Source: Actinomycetota bacterium (GTDB lineage Bacteria > Actinomycetota > Thermoleophilia > Miltoncostaeales > Miltoncostaeaceae). Taken from it: a DNA stretch of 22,672 nt. Below, one piece after another: positions 6,226 to 13,256 of this stretch (position 1 is the first letter of the stretch; each line of letters begins with the position of its first letter). The notes beneath the pieces are model-generated. The model saw only the letters and a list, made by a program, of their open reading frames with translations, had not been told where the DNA came from and searched no databases. The translations under genes were made by a program, and so were the position numbers. The stretch spans positions 1 to 22,672 of the forward strand of contig SYFI01000092.1 in assembly GCA_005800465.1 (NCBI GenBank), written 5' to 3'.

Positions 6226-7215
6226 GTGTCAGTGATTCACCCCAGGGTCCGTGCCCTCGCCGCGGGTGCCATTTTTCTGGCAATTCCCGCGTGCGCGTTT
6301 GCCCAGCAGGCGACGCCACTGCCCGAGGGCACGATCCCCGCCGGCGTCTCCATCGCGGCGCTGGACGTCTCGGGGCTCGCGGCCGCCTCTGCAAAAGGGC
6401 TCGTGCTCGACACCATCGTCGCGCCGCACCGTGCCCCCATGCCGCTCACGTTCCATGGCCGTGCGCTCGAGATCGATCCGGACGCCGTGGGGTATGCGGC
6501 CGATGTGGACGCGGCGGTCACCGCTGCCATGCAGGCGGTGCCCGCCCCCGGGGCGATCACCAACATTCCCCTTGTCGAGACCATCAGTACAGCGAAGCTG
6601 CGGGGCGTCATCAAGTGGCGGGCGGGCCAGATCGGTATTCCCGCCCGAGATGCCACCGTCAGCCTGAACCGTGCCTTTCGCCCGGTGGTGGGCAAGGCCG
6701 CCTTCGGCTACGCCATTGACGTGGCAAAGGCGGTGGCGCTTCTGGCTCCCGCCCTCATCGCGGCACGCCCTGCCACCCCGTATGCACTGCCCGAGACGCG
6801 GGTGGCCCCCGAGGTCACCTCAATCGGCCCGGTGGTCGTGGTGACCCGTCGCAGCTTCAAGCTGCGGCTCTACATGGGGACCCGGCGCATCCGCACATAC
6901 CCGGTCGCGGTTGGCCAACTCGCCTATCCCACGCCCACGGGCAACTTTCGTGTAATCGAGAAGCAGATGAACCCCACTTGGTTCCCGCCCAGTTCGCCGT
7001 GGGCTGCTGGTTTGGGCCCCGTTCCTCCCGGCTCGAGTAATCCGCTCGGCACCCGCTGGATCGGCACCTCCGCCCCGGCTATCGGAATGCATGGCACCCC
7101 GAACCCGTCGTCGATCGGATCGGCCGCATCGCATGGCTGTATCCGCATGTACATCTCGGATGTCGAGAACCTGTACCCACGTGTGCAGGTCGGTACCCCC
7201 GTCTTCATCCGCTGA
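6226..7215 (+). CDS. Secreted L,D-transpeptidase (YkuD domain)
   Basis: Catalyses L,D-transpeptidation of peptidoglycan or attachment of peptides to it, outside the membrane. Residues 1–26 form a signal peptide ending at CAFA-Q. Residues ~33–190 resemble the peptidoglycan-binding domain that often precedes YkuD in actinobacteria (IPAGVSIAALDVSGL; a second lobe with VIKWRAGQIGIPARDATVSL). The YkuD domain occupies ~205–329, with SFKLRLYMGTRRIRTYPVAV at its start, a conserved MHGTPNPSSIG, and the catalytic SHGCIRM near 302–308. Start GTG 6226 has GGAG 8 nt upstream. It faces hflX with a 34-nt gap between stops. Function is secure at family level; exact cross-link unknown. Confidence 0.92.
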   Translation: MSVIHPRVRALAAGAIFLAIPACAFAQQATPLPEGTIPAGVSIAALDVSGLAAASAKGLVLDTIVAPHRAPMPLTFHGRALEIDPDAVGYAADVDAAVTAAMQAVPAPGAITNIPLVETISTAKLRGVIKWRAGQIGIPARDATVSLNRAFRPVVGKAAFGYAIDVAKAVALLAPALIAARPATPYALPETRVAPEVTSIGPVVVVTRRSFKLRLYMGTRRIRTYPVAVGQLAYPTPTGNFRVIEKQMNPTWFPPSSPWAAGLGPVPPGSSNPLGTRWIGTSAPAIGMHGTPNPSSIGSAASHGCIRMYISDVENLYPRVQVGTPVFIR

Positions 7216-7249
7216 ACCGCGTCGCACCCGATGCTCACCGCAGGCTGCC

Positions 7250-8611
7250 TTACGGCGACTGACGTTCCCTGGCGGCGAGTGCCCGCACGCGGGCCGCGTC
7301 AACCGGTGGCATGAGTGCGCGGATGAGCGTGCCCTCGGGCCCGGCTTCCTGGGTGACCTCGCGTCCGGCGGAGTAGATGGCCGAGATGACGTCACCGCGG
7401 GAGTAGGGCACTTCGAGCACCACGCGGTCCCATCGCGCCCGGGCCGTGGCGAGCAGCCGATCGCGCAACTCATCGAGGCCCTCTCCCGAGATGGCAGAGG
7501 TGAAGACGGCAGTGGGGTACTGACGCCGAAGGGCGTCGAGGTCCTCGATGTCGAGGAGATCGCACTTGTTCATCACGTGCAGGTGCGGCACCTCGCCGGC
7601 GCCGATCTCGTCGAGCACCTCCACCACGGCCTTCGCGCGGGCCTCGCGCCCGTCATCATCCTCTGACGCGTCCGCCACGTGAAGGATGAGGTGGGCATCG
7701 CGCACCTCATCGAGGGTGGAGCGGAACGACTCGACCAGTTGGTGGGGCAGGTGGCGGATAAAGCCGACGGTGTCGGACACCAGCACCTTCACACCATCCT
7801 GTGAGAACGCGCGCGTGGTGGCGTCGAGCGTCTCGAACAGCGCGTTATTCACGTCTACCTCGGCGCCTGTCAGCGCATTCATCAGGCTCGACTTTCCGGC
7901 ATTTGTGTAGCCGGCCAGCGCCACTCGCGTGACGGCCGAGGCCATGCGCTCTTCGCGCATGGTGTCGCGGCTCTTCGCCGCCTCCTGCAGACGCTTTCGC
8001 AGCACCCCCATGCGCTCGCGGATCATGCGCCGGTCCGACTCCAGCTGGCTCTCACCGGGGCCTCGTGGGCCCACACCGCCGCCGAGCCGCTCGAGGTGTT
8101 GCCACAGGCCTTCCTGGCGGGAGTACGAGTACTCCATCTGCGCCAGCTCCACCTGCAGCTTTCCCTCCGCTGACTTGGCATGCAGGGCGAAGATGTCGAG
8201 GATGATCCCGGTGCGGTCCACCACGCGCGTATTGAGCTTGTCCTCCAGATGCCGCTGTTGACCGGCTGCCAGGTCACCCTCAGCCACCACCACATTGGGC
8301 TTGTGCTCCTTCACCCACTCCGACAGTTCCTCAAGCCGCCCCTTTCCCAGATACAGGCGGGGATCAGGGCGCTCGCGACGCTGCACCACGCGGTGCACGA
8401 CGGTGGCCCCCGCGGTGCGCAGCAGTTCGCCCATCTCGGTGAGGCGGTCGGCTTCCTCCACCGCGGAACAGTTGAGCGATGCGATGAGCACCGCCTTCTC
8501 CTCGACGTTGGTATCCAGTAGCAGGCGCCGGTCGGGTTCCTCATCACGCCATGCCCGCCCGCGATAGGTGCGCTGCAGGTCGCCGTCGAGGGGTGCGGAT
8601 TGCTTACCCAT
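7250..8611 (-). CDS. hflX: GTPase HflX
   Basis: A 453-aa TRAFAC GTPase that binds ribosomes and splits stalled or heat-damaged 70S particles in studied bacteria. The N-terminal HflX domain includes DPRLYLGKGRLEELSEW and the hallmark glycine-rich GVGPRGPGESQLESDRR. The G domain follows: G1 GYTNAGKSSLMNAL, G3 DTVGFIRHLPHQLVESFRST, G4 NKCD, then a C-terminal region ending near 453. Length is typical for an actinobacterial HflX. The ATG overlaps the stop codon of the upstream lipoprotein gene by 8 nt, indicating cotranscription and coupling. No truncation or missing motif. Confidence 0.95.
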   Translation of the reverse strand: MGKQSAPLDGDLQRTYRGRAWRDEEPDRRLLLDTNVEEKAVLIASLNCSAVEEADRLTEMGELLRTAGATVVHRVVQRRERPDPRLYLGKGRLEELSEWVKEHKPNVVVAEGDLAAGQQRHLEDKLNTRVVDRTGIILDIFALHAKSAEGKLQVELAQMEYSYSRQEGLWQHLERLGGGVGPRGPGESQLESDRRMIRERMGVLRKRLQEAAKSRDTMREERMASAVTRVALAGYTNAGKSSLMNALTGAEVDVNNALFETLDATTRAFSQDGVKVLVSDTVGFIRHLPHQLVESFRSTLDEVRDAHLILHVADASEDDDGREARAKAVVEVLDEIGAGEVPHLHVMNKCDLLDIEDLDALRRQYPTAVFTSAISGEGLDELRDRLLATARARWDRVVLEVPYSRGDVISAIYSAGREVTQEAGPEGTLIRALMPPVDAARVRALAARERQSP

Positions 8612-9215
8612 TTGACGAGGTCCCCCGGCGATCCATCCCCGACGCAGTCTGGAACATCAGGTCCATCTGGCGCAGTACTGCGGCGTCGTCAACCGGGCCG
8701 GTGGCACGGAGGAACAGCGACACACGACCGACCACCACGCTGAGTGCCCGCGCGTTGTCGGCCCGTGAGCCCTGCGACCCCCCGTACTGCGATGGCGTCC
8801 ACGGCGTGCCCGCAGGCACTACCGCGTCGGCCACGGCACCGCCGAGTGATGCCGCCGCGCTCCCGTCATCCCACAGGCCGACCACTGCCACGAGGCTCGC
8901 GCCCTTCGGGCCGGTCCACTCGCGCGTGGCGCCCCGGAGGAAGCCCGCCTGCTCCAGATTGGTGGTGAGGGCCGAATCAGGGCGCCCGAGCTGCGCCGCG
9001 GTAAATCCCTGTGCGTCAACGGCGCGGATGGGGCCAGCGGGGGTGAGGCCTGGTCGGGTCGGGAGCACGCTCACGACAGTGGCGGGCTCCGCCACGCGGG
9101 TCTGCTGCTCCTGCTGGCCCCCCAGCGAACAGCCGGTGAGACCGATCCCGCACGTGGCCGCGAGGGCGGCCGAACTGAACCAACGCATAACGGGCGATCG
9201 CCGTAGGGTCTCCAT
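8604..9215 (-). CDS. Predicted lipoprotein of unknown function
   Basis: About 203 aa from ATG 9215. The N-terminus METLRRSPVMRWF is followed by a hydrophobic signal core and the lipobox LTGC, so the mature protein should be lipidated on the cysteine and held at the outer face of the membrane. The remainder has a roughly 160-residue globular portion with paired hydrophobic patterns (ASLVAVVGLWDDGSAA; ALSVVVGRVSLFLRATG) but no catalytic motif. ATG 9188 is a second candidate start but would leave a very short basic n-region. A -10 element 7 nt before ATG 9215 supports the longer one. It leads an operon with hflX. I recognise no named family. Confidence 0.78.
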   Translation of the reverse strand: METLRRSPVMRWFSSAALAATCGIGLTGCSLGGQQEQQTRVAEPATVVSVLPTRPGLTPAGPIRAVDAQGFTAAQLGRPDSALTTNLEQAGFLRGATREWTGPKGASLVAVVGLWDDGSAAASLGGAVADAVVPAGTPWTPSQYGGSQGSRADNARALSVVVGRVSLFLRATGPVDDAAVLRQMDLMFQTASGMDRRGTSSNG

Positions 9216-9222
9216 AGTCACT

Positions 9223-9230
9223 CTTATACT
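9223..9230. promoter_or_regulatory. Overlapping divergent -10 elements (lipoprotein and htpX)
   Basis: On the plus strand TATACT (9225–9230) is a 5/6 -10 match for htpX, giving a leader of about 46 nt. On the minus strand TATAAG (9223–9228) ends 7 nt before the lipoprotein ATG, predicting a leaderless mRNA. The two hexamers share four base pairs, so only one polymerase could open this site at a time. Confidence 0.55.
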
Positions 9231-9282
9231 TGCAGGCGCGCGGGGCGCGTCCCCGGACATCGCGTCACGACATGGAGGATCG

Positions 9283-10182
9283 ATGACCACAGGTGCAATG
9301 ACGGCCTGGAATTACACCAAGACGGCGTTACTCATGGCTGCGCTCACCGCCGTGCTCATTCTTCTCGGCGGTCTGATCGGCGGGGTATCGGGAATTCTCC
9401 TGATGGCCATCGTCGCGGTGATCTTCAACTTCGCCATGTACTGGGGCAGCGGATCCATCGCGCTGAAGATGACACATGCCGTCCCTGTGTCGGCGGACGA
9501 GGCCCCGGAGCTTCACGCCATGATCGGTCGTCTGGCAGATCGCGCCGGCGTCCCGATGCCCGGCGTCTACGTCACGCCCGACCAGCAGGCCAACGCGTTT
9601 GCCTGCGGACGCAACCCGCGGCACTCGGCGATCGCCGTGACCCAGGGCATTCAGCACCAGCTGACCATGCGCGAGTTGGAAGGAGTGCTTGCGCACGAGA
9701 TGGCGCATATCCGCAACCGCGACATCCTCATCGCGAGCGTCGCGGCGATGGTGGCCGGGGCGATCTCCGCCATCGCCACCTGGCTCCAGTTCTCAATGCT
9801 GTTCGGGGGAGATGACGAAGGCGGGCTTGGGATCATCGGCACGCTTGCCGCCATGATCATCGCGCCAATCGCCGCCACAATTATCCAGTTGGCGATCTCC
9901 CGCCAGCGCGAATATCAGGCCGACCTCACGGGGGCCGAGCTGCTGGGCGACCCCGAGCCGCTTGCGAGCGCGCTCGAGAACCTGCAACGTGGTGCCGAGC
10001 AGGTTCCCATGCAGGTCAATCCGGCGGCGGCGCCCATGTACATCGTGAACCCGCTTGCGGCGCTGCATGGCCGTGGCACCTCGAAATTGTTCTCGACCCA
10101 CCCGCCGATGGAGGAGCGAATCCGACGCCTGCGCTCTCTCGCCCCACTCGTCTCGGCCCAATACCAAGAGGTAGTTGGATGA
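9283..10182 (+). CDS. htpX: Membrane zinc metalloprotease HtpX (M48)
   Basis: Membrane protease that degrades misfolded membrane proteins alongside FtsH. 299 aa with two N-terminal membrane helices (ALLMAALTAVLILLGGLIGG; GILLMAIVAVIFNFAMYW), the zinc motif HEMAH in LEGVLAHEMAHIRNRDIL, two further hydrophobic segments, the third zinc ligand in SRQREYQADLTGAELLG, and the family's late STHPPMEERIRRL. All catalytic and metal-binding residues are present. Start ATG 9283 follows GGAGG by a good distance. Alternative upstream extension in this frame is only antisense to the lipoprotein gene and was discarded. The stop overlaps the next ATG (ATGA). Confidence 0.95.
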   Translation: MTTGAMTAWNYTKTALLMAALTAVLILLGGLIGGVSGILLMAIVAVIFNFAMYWGSGSIALKMTHAVPVSADEAPELHAMIGRLADRAGVPMPGVYVTPDQQANAFACGRNPRHSAIAVTQGIQHQLTMRELEGVLAHEMAHIRNRDILIASVAAMVAGAISAIATWLQFSMLFGGDDEGGLGIIGTLAAMIIAPIAATIIQLAISRQREYQADLTGAELLGDPEPLASALENLQRGAEQVPMQVNPAAAPMYIVNPLAALHGRGTSKLFSTHPPMEERIRRLRSLAPLVSAQYQEVVG

Positions 10183-10433
10183 GCATCAAGGAAGAGATTT
10201 CACGGCTATTGGGCGACCCGACGGCCAAGCACAAGCGCCTGACCGAGTACTGCGTGGGCCAGCTCAAGCAGGGGCGTTCGCTGTCGGAGATCGTTGCTGA
10301 TCCTTATGTGACCAACCGTCTCAACCCGATGCAACGCTGCGCACTGGTTGAGGAGCCCGAGATCGTGCACGCCGCGCAGGAGGAATCGCTCGACGACCTG
10401 CGATCGCACTTGGCGGAACTCGCAGGCGGATAA
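10179..10433 (+). CDS. Small hypothetical protein coupled to htpX, 84 aa
   Basis: ATG 10179 overlaps the htpX stop as ATGA. The product is soluble, charged and mostly helical: MSIKEEISRLLGDPTAKHKR, then VGQLKQGRSLSEIVADPYVT and a helical tail LDDLRSHLAELAGG. No membrane segment, metal motif or known domain. The strict overlap suggests matched amounts of HtpX and this protein, so an adaptor or regulator of the protease is possible, but this rests on context only. Confidence 0.7.
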   Translation: MSIKEEISRLLGDPTAKHKRLTEYCVGQLKQGRSLSEIVADPYVTNRLNPMQRCALVEEPEIVHAAQEESLDDLRSHLAELAGG

Positions 10434-10475
10434 CGAAGTAGAGTTGATTCCGCCGGGTCGTGTGTCACCCCTCGC

Positions 10476-10526
10476 GGGTCATGCCCCGGCCGATGCGTCC
10501 CGCATCGTTGTCCCGGGGTATGACCC
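10476..10526 (+). promoter_or_regulatory. Large two-part hairpin immediately before the histidine kinase
   Basis: Outer arms GGGTCATGCCCCGG (10476–10489) and CCGGGGTATGACCC (10513–10526) pair over 14 positions with one G·U. The inner arms CGATGCG (10491–10497) and CGCATCG (10501–10507) pair perfectly around a 3-nt loop. The structure ends 3 nt before GTG 10530, and the only G-rich candidate ribosome-binding site (10515–10518) is inside the right arm. There is no T-tract. A weak -10 (TAGAGT, 10439–10444) lies upstream and would place the hairpin in the leader. Confidence 0.65.
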
Positions 10527-10529
10527 GAG

Positions 10530-12011
10530 GTGCACGTCCCGCAGATGGCGACCTTCTTCCAGCAAAATGAGACTGTCCTCGTGTTTACGCACGGGATCAT
10601 TCTGTTCGCGCTCGGGTTCGCCGCCTGGCTTCAGCGCCGCCGTGCCACGCGGTTCACCCTCACATCGTCGCTGATCTGGCTTGCGTCGTACGCATTTATC
10701 GAGGCGTGGGTCATCTGGGGGTTCGTGTTCATCCCCATCCAGTCCAACTATCTCGCGCCCGAGGTAATCCATGCGCTGGTGGTGCTGCGCGCGGTGCTGC
10801 AGTCGGTAGCGGTGGTCTTCCTGCTGCAGTTCGGGCTGCGGCTCGTGCCATGGACCCGGCAGCGTCTGCGCGCGTTCTCAATTGCCTCGGTCGTCGCGTC
10901 GGCCGCCATCATCATCTCCGCCACGGTTGCGGCGGGCAATCTCGGCTGGAACGTTCTCGAGTGGGAAGACACCACCGCAGCGTTGTCGCGGTATGTGTTT
11001 CTCATCCCGGGCGCCCTGCTTTCGGCCTACGGCATGTGGCGGCAGCGGGAGGAACTGACCCGCTCGGGCATGGTGGGTATCCGTCCGTACGCCGCTCTCG
11101 CAGCCGCCGCGCTGCTGGTCTATGCAGTGGTGGGAGGAATCATCGTGGAGCCCGCGCCGTGGGCGCCCGGGGGAATCGCGAATGAGTCAGGTTGGTTCGC
11201 CACCACCGGACTGCCGCTTGCGGTGCTGCGCAGTCTGGTGGTCCTCGCGCTGCTCCTCGCAGTCATCAAACTGCTCGACATCTTTGAAGTGGAGGCCAAA
11301 CAGCAGATCGAGACGCTCGATCGCGCCCGGCTAGTGGCCGAGGAGCGTGCGCGATTCGGTCGCGACCTCCACGACGGCACCATCCAGTCGATTTACGCGT
11401 CCGGGCTGCATCTCGAGGCCGTTGCGCTCAATACCGATGATGCCGACACCCGCGAGGAGATCCGCCGGGTCGTCGGAAGCCTGAACGCCACCATCGACGG
11501 TTTGCGTGGGTACATCCGCGGCCTCCAGGCCCCCGATGGTGGCCCGGCCGGTATCGCATCAGACCTCGATCGCATCGTGCACGACTTCGTCGACGACTCG
11601 CACGTCGAGGCGACCTTCCGGGTAACGGGGCAGGAGTCGTGCGGGCCACTGCCCGAGGATGCCGGTCAGCACCTAGCGCACATCCTGCGCGAATCGCTGG
11701 CGAATGCCGCCCGCCACGCCGGTCCGTGCACTGTGAGCGTGCGTCTTACATTCCATCCGGACGAGATTGATCTGGTTGTCGCGGACACAGGGCAGGGCAT
11801 CCGTGATGAGATCGCTGGTGAAGTGGTCCCGGGCCACGGCAACGGACTGAGAAACATGCATGAACGTGCCCGGTGGCTTGGAGGCCGTATCGTGATCGAG
11901 CCGGGGCCGTATGGCGGCACCCGGGTGGTGCTGGCAGTACCGCTGGATGATGTCGAGTCAACCGAGATGCCCGCCACCAAGCAGGGCATCGCGATCGAGG
12001 CGATGAGCTGA
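10530..12011 (+). CDS. Sensor histidine kinase, NarL-type (HisKA_3), seven-TM
   Basis: About 493 aa. Roughly seven membrane helices fill residues 10–250, with little outside the membrane, suggesting it senses a membrane state or small hydrophobic signal. The HisKA_3 phosphorylation site is ERARFGRDLHDGTIQSIYAS, and the ATPase has N box HILRESLANAARHAG, G1 VADTGQGI and G2 GHGNGLRNMHERARWLGG. This subfamily includes DevS/LiaS/DesK-like kinases, which phosphorylate NarL-type regulators such as the next gene. GTG 10530 is the track start; ATG 10545 is five codons in. The stop overlaps the regulator's ATG as TGATG, so the pair is coupled. Confidence 0.92.
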   Translation: MHVPQMATFFQQNETVLVFTHGIILFALGFAAWLQRRRATRFTLTSSLIWLASYAFIEAWVIWGFVFIPIQSNYLAPEVIHALVVLRAVLQSVAVVFLLQFGLRLVPWTRQRLRAFSIASVVASAAIIISATVAAGNLGWNVLEWEDTTAALSRYVFLIPGALLSAYGMWRQREELTRSGMVGIRPYAALAAAALLVYAVVGGIIVEPAPWAPGGIANESGWFATTGLPLAVLRSLVVLALLLAVIKLLDIFEVEAKQQIETLDRARLVAEERARFGRDLHDGTIQSIYASGLHLEAVALNTDDADTREEIRRVVGSLNATIDGLRGYIRGLQAPDGGPAGIASDLDRIVHDFVDDSHVEATFRVTGQESCGPLPEDAGQHLAHILRESLANAARHAGPCTVSVRLTFHPDEIDLVVADTGQGIRDEIAGEVVPGHGNGLRNMHERARWLGGRIVIEPGPYGGTRVVLAVPLDDVESTEMPATKQGIAIEAMS

Positions 12012-12688
12012 TGAGCGCGATTCCAAGCCCCACCGATCCGATCCGGGTCCTGATCGTCGACGACCACCACGTGGTGCGCCTTGGCCTCAGGTCACTGCTC
12101 TCTCACACCGGCGGGTTCCGCGTGGTGGGCGAGGCCGGGTCTGTGGCTGAGGCCGTACAGATGGCCGCTCAGCTCACCCCCGATGTGGTGCTGATGGACA
12201 TTCGCCTGCCGGATGGCTCCGGTGTCGACGCCTGCCGCAAAATCAAGCAGGAGAACGATGAGATCAGCGTCGTCATGCTTACCTCGTACTCCGACGAGGA
12301 GGCCATTGTGGGTGCCGTCATGGCCGGTGCATCCGGGTACCTGCTGAAGCAGGCCGATGCCGAGCGCCTTACCCAGGCCATTCGTGATGCCGCGTCGGGT
12401 GCATCCACGCTCGACCCCCGCGCCACCGGGGCACTCCTCTCACAGTTCCGCGAACTGTCCGCCAAGCAGGCCGAGGCAGAACTGGCGGGTCTCACTGATC
12501 GCGAACGCCGCATGCTCACGCTTATTGCTGAGGGCTATACCAACCGTGCCATCGGCGAGGTGCTGCACCTCTCAGAGAAGACGGTGCGCAATCACGTGTC
12601 GCAACTGCTTCGTAAGCTCGGGTTCCAGCGCCGCTCGCAGGCCGCTGCATGGGCTGGCGCGCGGCGCCTCGAACTGCCCCCGGAGTAA
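12011..12688 (+). CDS. NarL/LuxR-family response regulator (DevR/LiaR-like)
   Basis: 225 aa. Receiver domain with acidic pair DD near residue 17, phosphoacceptor D63 in DVVLMDIRLPDGSGVDAC, and conserved LLKQ lysine about residue 113. C-terminal LuxR helix-turn-helix: LTDRERRMLTLIAEGYTNRA then LHLSEKTVRNHVSQLLRKLG. It is the cognate partner of the kinase just upstream. The wording around the phosphosite (MAGASGYLLKQ) is close to DevR/DosR-like proteins of actinobacteria, but the sensor lacks GAF domains, so the stimulus differs. Its coding end forms the left arm of a strong hairpin. Confidence 0.94.
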   Translation: MSAIPSPTDPIRVLIVDDHHVVRLGLRSLLSHTGGFRVVGEAGSVAEAVQMAAQLTPDVVLMDIRLPDGSGVDACRKIKQENDEISVVMLTSYSDEEAIVGAVMAGASGYLLKQADAERLTQAIRDAASGASTLDPRATGALLSQFRELSAKQAEAELAGLTDRERRMLTLIAEGYTNRAIGEVLHLSEKTVRNHVSQLLRKLGFQRRSQAAAWAGARRLELPPE

Positions 12689-12707
12689 TTCCCCCCGGGG
12701 GCAGTTC
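12671..12707 (+). terminator. Hairpin spanning the stop codon of the response regulator
   Basis: GAACTGCCCCCGG (12671–12683) and CCGGGGGCAGTTC (12695–12707) form a perfect 13-bp stem with an 11-nt loop that contains the TAA stop (12686–12688). It lies 5 nt before the end of the converging gene at 12713. No T-tract follows, but the stem is strong and suits a bidirectional terminator or end-stabilising hairpin. Confidence 0.7.
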
Positions 12708-12712
12708 CCCGG

Positions 12713-13147
12713 CTATCCGTTCTTGCTCATCCAATCCCGCAACTTCGCGAACTGGGCGGACTGTTCACGCAATTTGGTGATCTCCGCATCCTGCGTACGC
12801 AGCAGGTCACCGAGATCCTTGATGGCGGACTCAAGTCGGGCAAGGATGACGGCGGCGTCTCCGGTGCTGCGAGATCCGACCGACCGACCGGGTCCACGCG
12901 TGGCACGTGAGGCCACGGTGCCCCGTTTGCGGGCGATGCGGTAAAAGTTGGCGGCAACGGTGTCGGCGCGGCGACCGGTGCGCTCAGAGATGCGCTCGAA
13001 TGCGTCGCTCCGGGTCATGGCCCCGCCAGCGGTCATGCGCTCGACTTCGGCAAAGATTCCCTCTGCGATGCCACCACGGGGTACATCGGTGGTCGTTCCC
13101 GGACGCGTGCCGCCGAACGGCGGTGTGCTGTGAGACCCCTGATCCAT
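12713..13147 (-). CDS. Predicted DNA-binding protein with HTH and coiled coil, 144 aa
   Basis: ATG 13147 has GAGGG about 7 nt upstream. A proline- and glycine-rich N-terminus is followed by a helix-turn-helix-like block, AMTRSDAFERISERTGRRAD then TVAANFYRIARKRG, a basic linker (SRATRGPGRSVGSRS), and a C-terminal coiled coil with heptads (ILARLESAIKDLGDLLRTQD onward). The combination recalls KfrA-type or nucleoid-like DNA-binding proteins; I cannot assign a family. It sits behind an AT-rich region with repeated sites, so self-regulation is plausible. Confidence 0.7.
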   Translation of the reverse strand: MDQGSHSTPPFGGTRPGTTTDVPRGGIAEGIFAEVERMTAGGAMTRSDAFERISERTGRRADTVAANFYRIARKRGTVASRATRGPGRSVGSRSTGDAAVILARLESAIKDLGDLLRTQDAEITKLREQSAQFAKLRDWMSKNG

Positions 13148-13180
13148 CAGTCAACCCTCGTGTGATCCGCAGGCATTCGA

Positions 13181-13240
13181 GATACATATAAACGCGGAGT
13201 ATTCCTCCATCGTATTACATATCAGCTGACATACATATTG
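13181..13240 (-). promoter_or_regulatory. AT-rich control region with three ATATGT repeats
   Basis: This stretch is clearly AT-richer than all around it. Read on the minus strand it has ATATGTA three times (ends at plus positions 13184–13189, 13217–13222, 13233–13238 as ACATAT), 33 and 16 bp apart. It lies 34–93 nt upstream of the HTH gene's ATG and downstream of the FIST gene. Several TATA-like hexamers could be the -10; I cannot pick one. Confidence 0.5.
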
Positions 13241-13256
13241 CATGTTCAGTTATGCG

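Noticed and set aside
8551..9282. Upstream extension of the htpX frame giving a 543-codon ORF
   Set aside because: It runs antisense to the lipoprotein gene with low-complexity sequence; ATG 9283 has GGAGG and matches the HtpX N-terminus.
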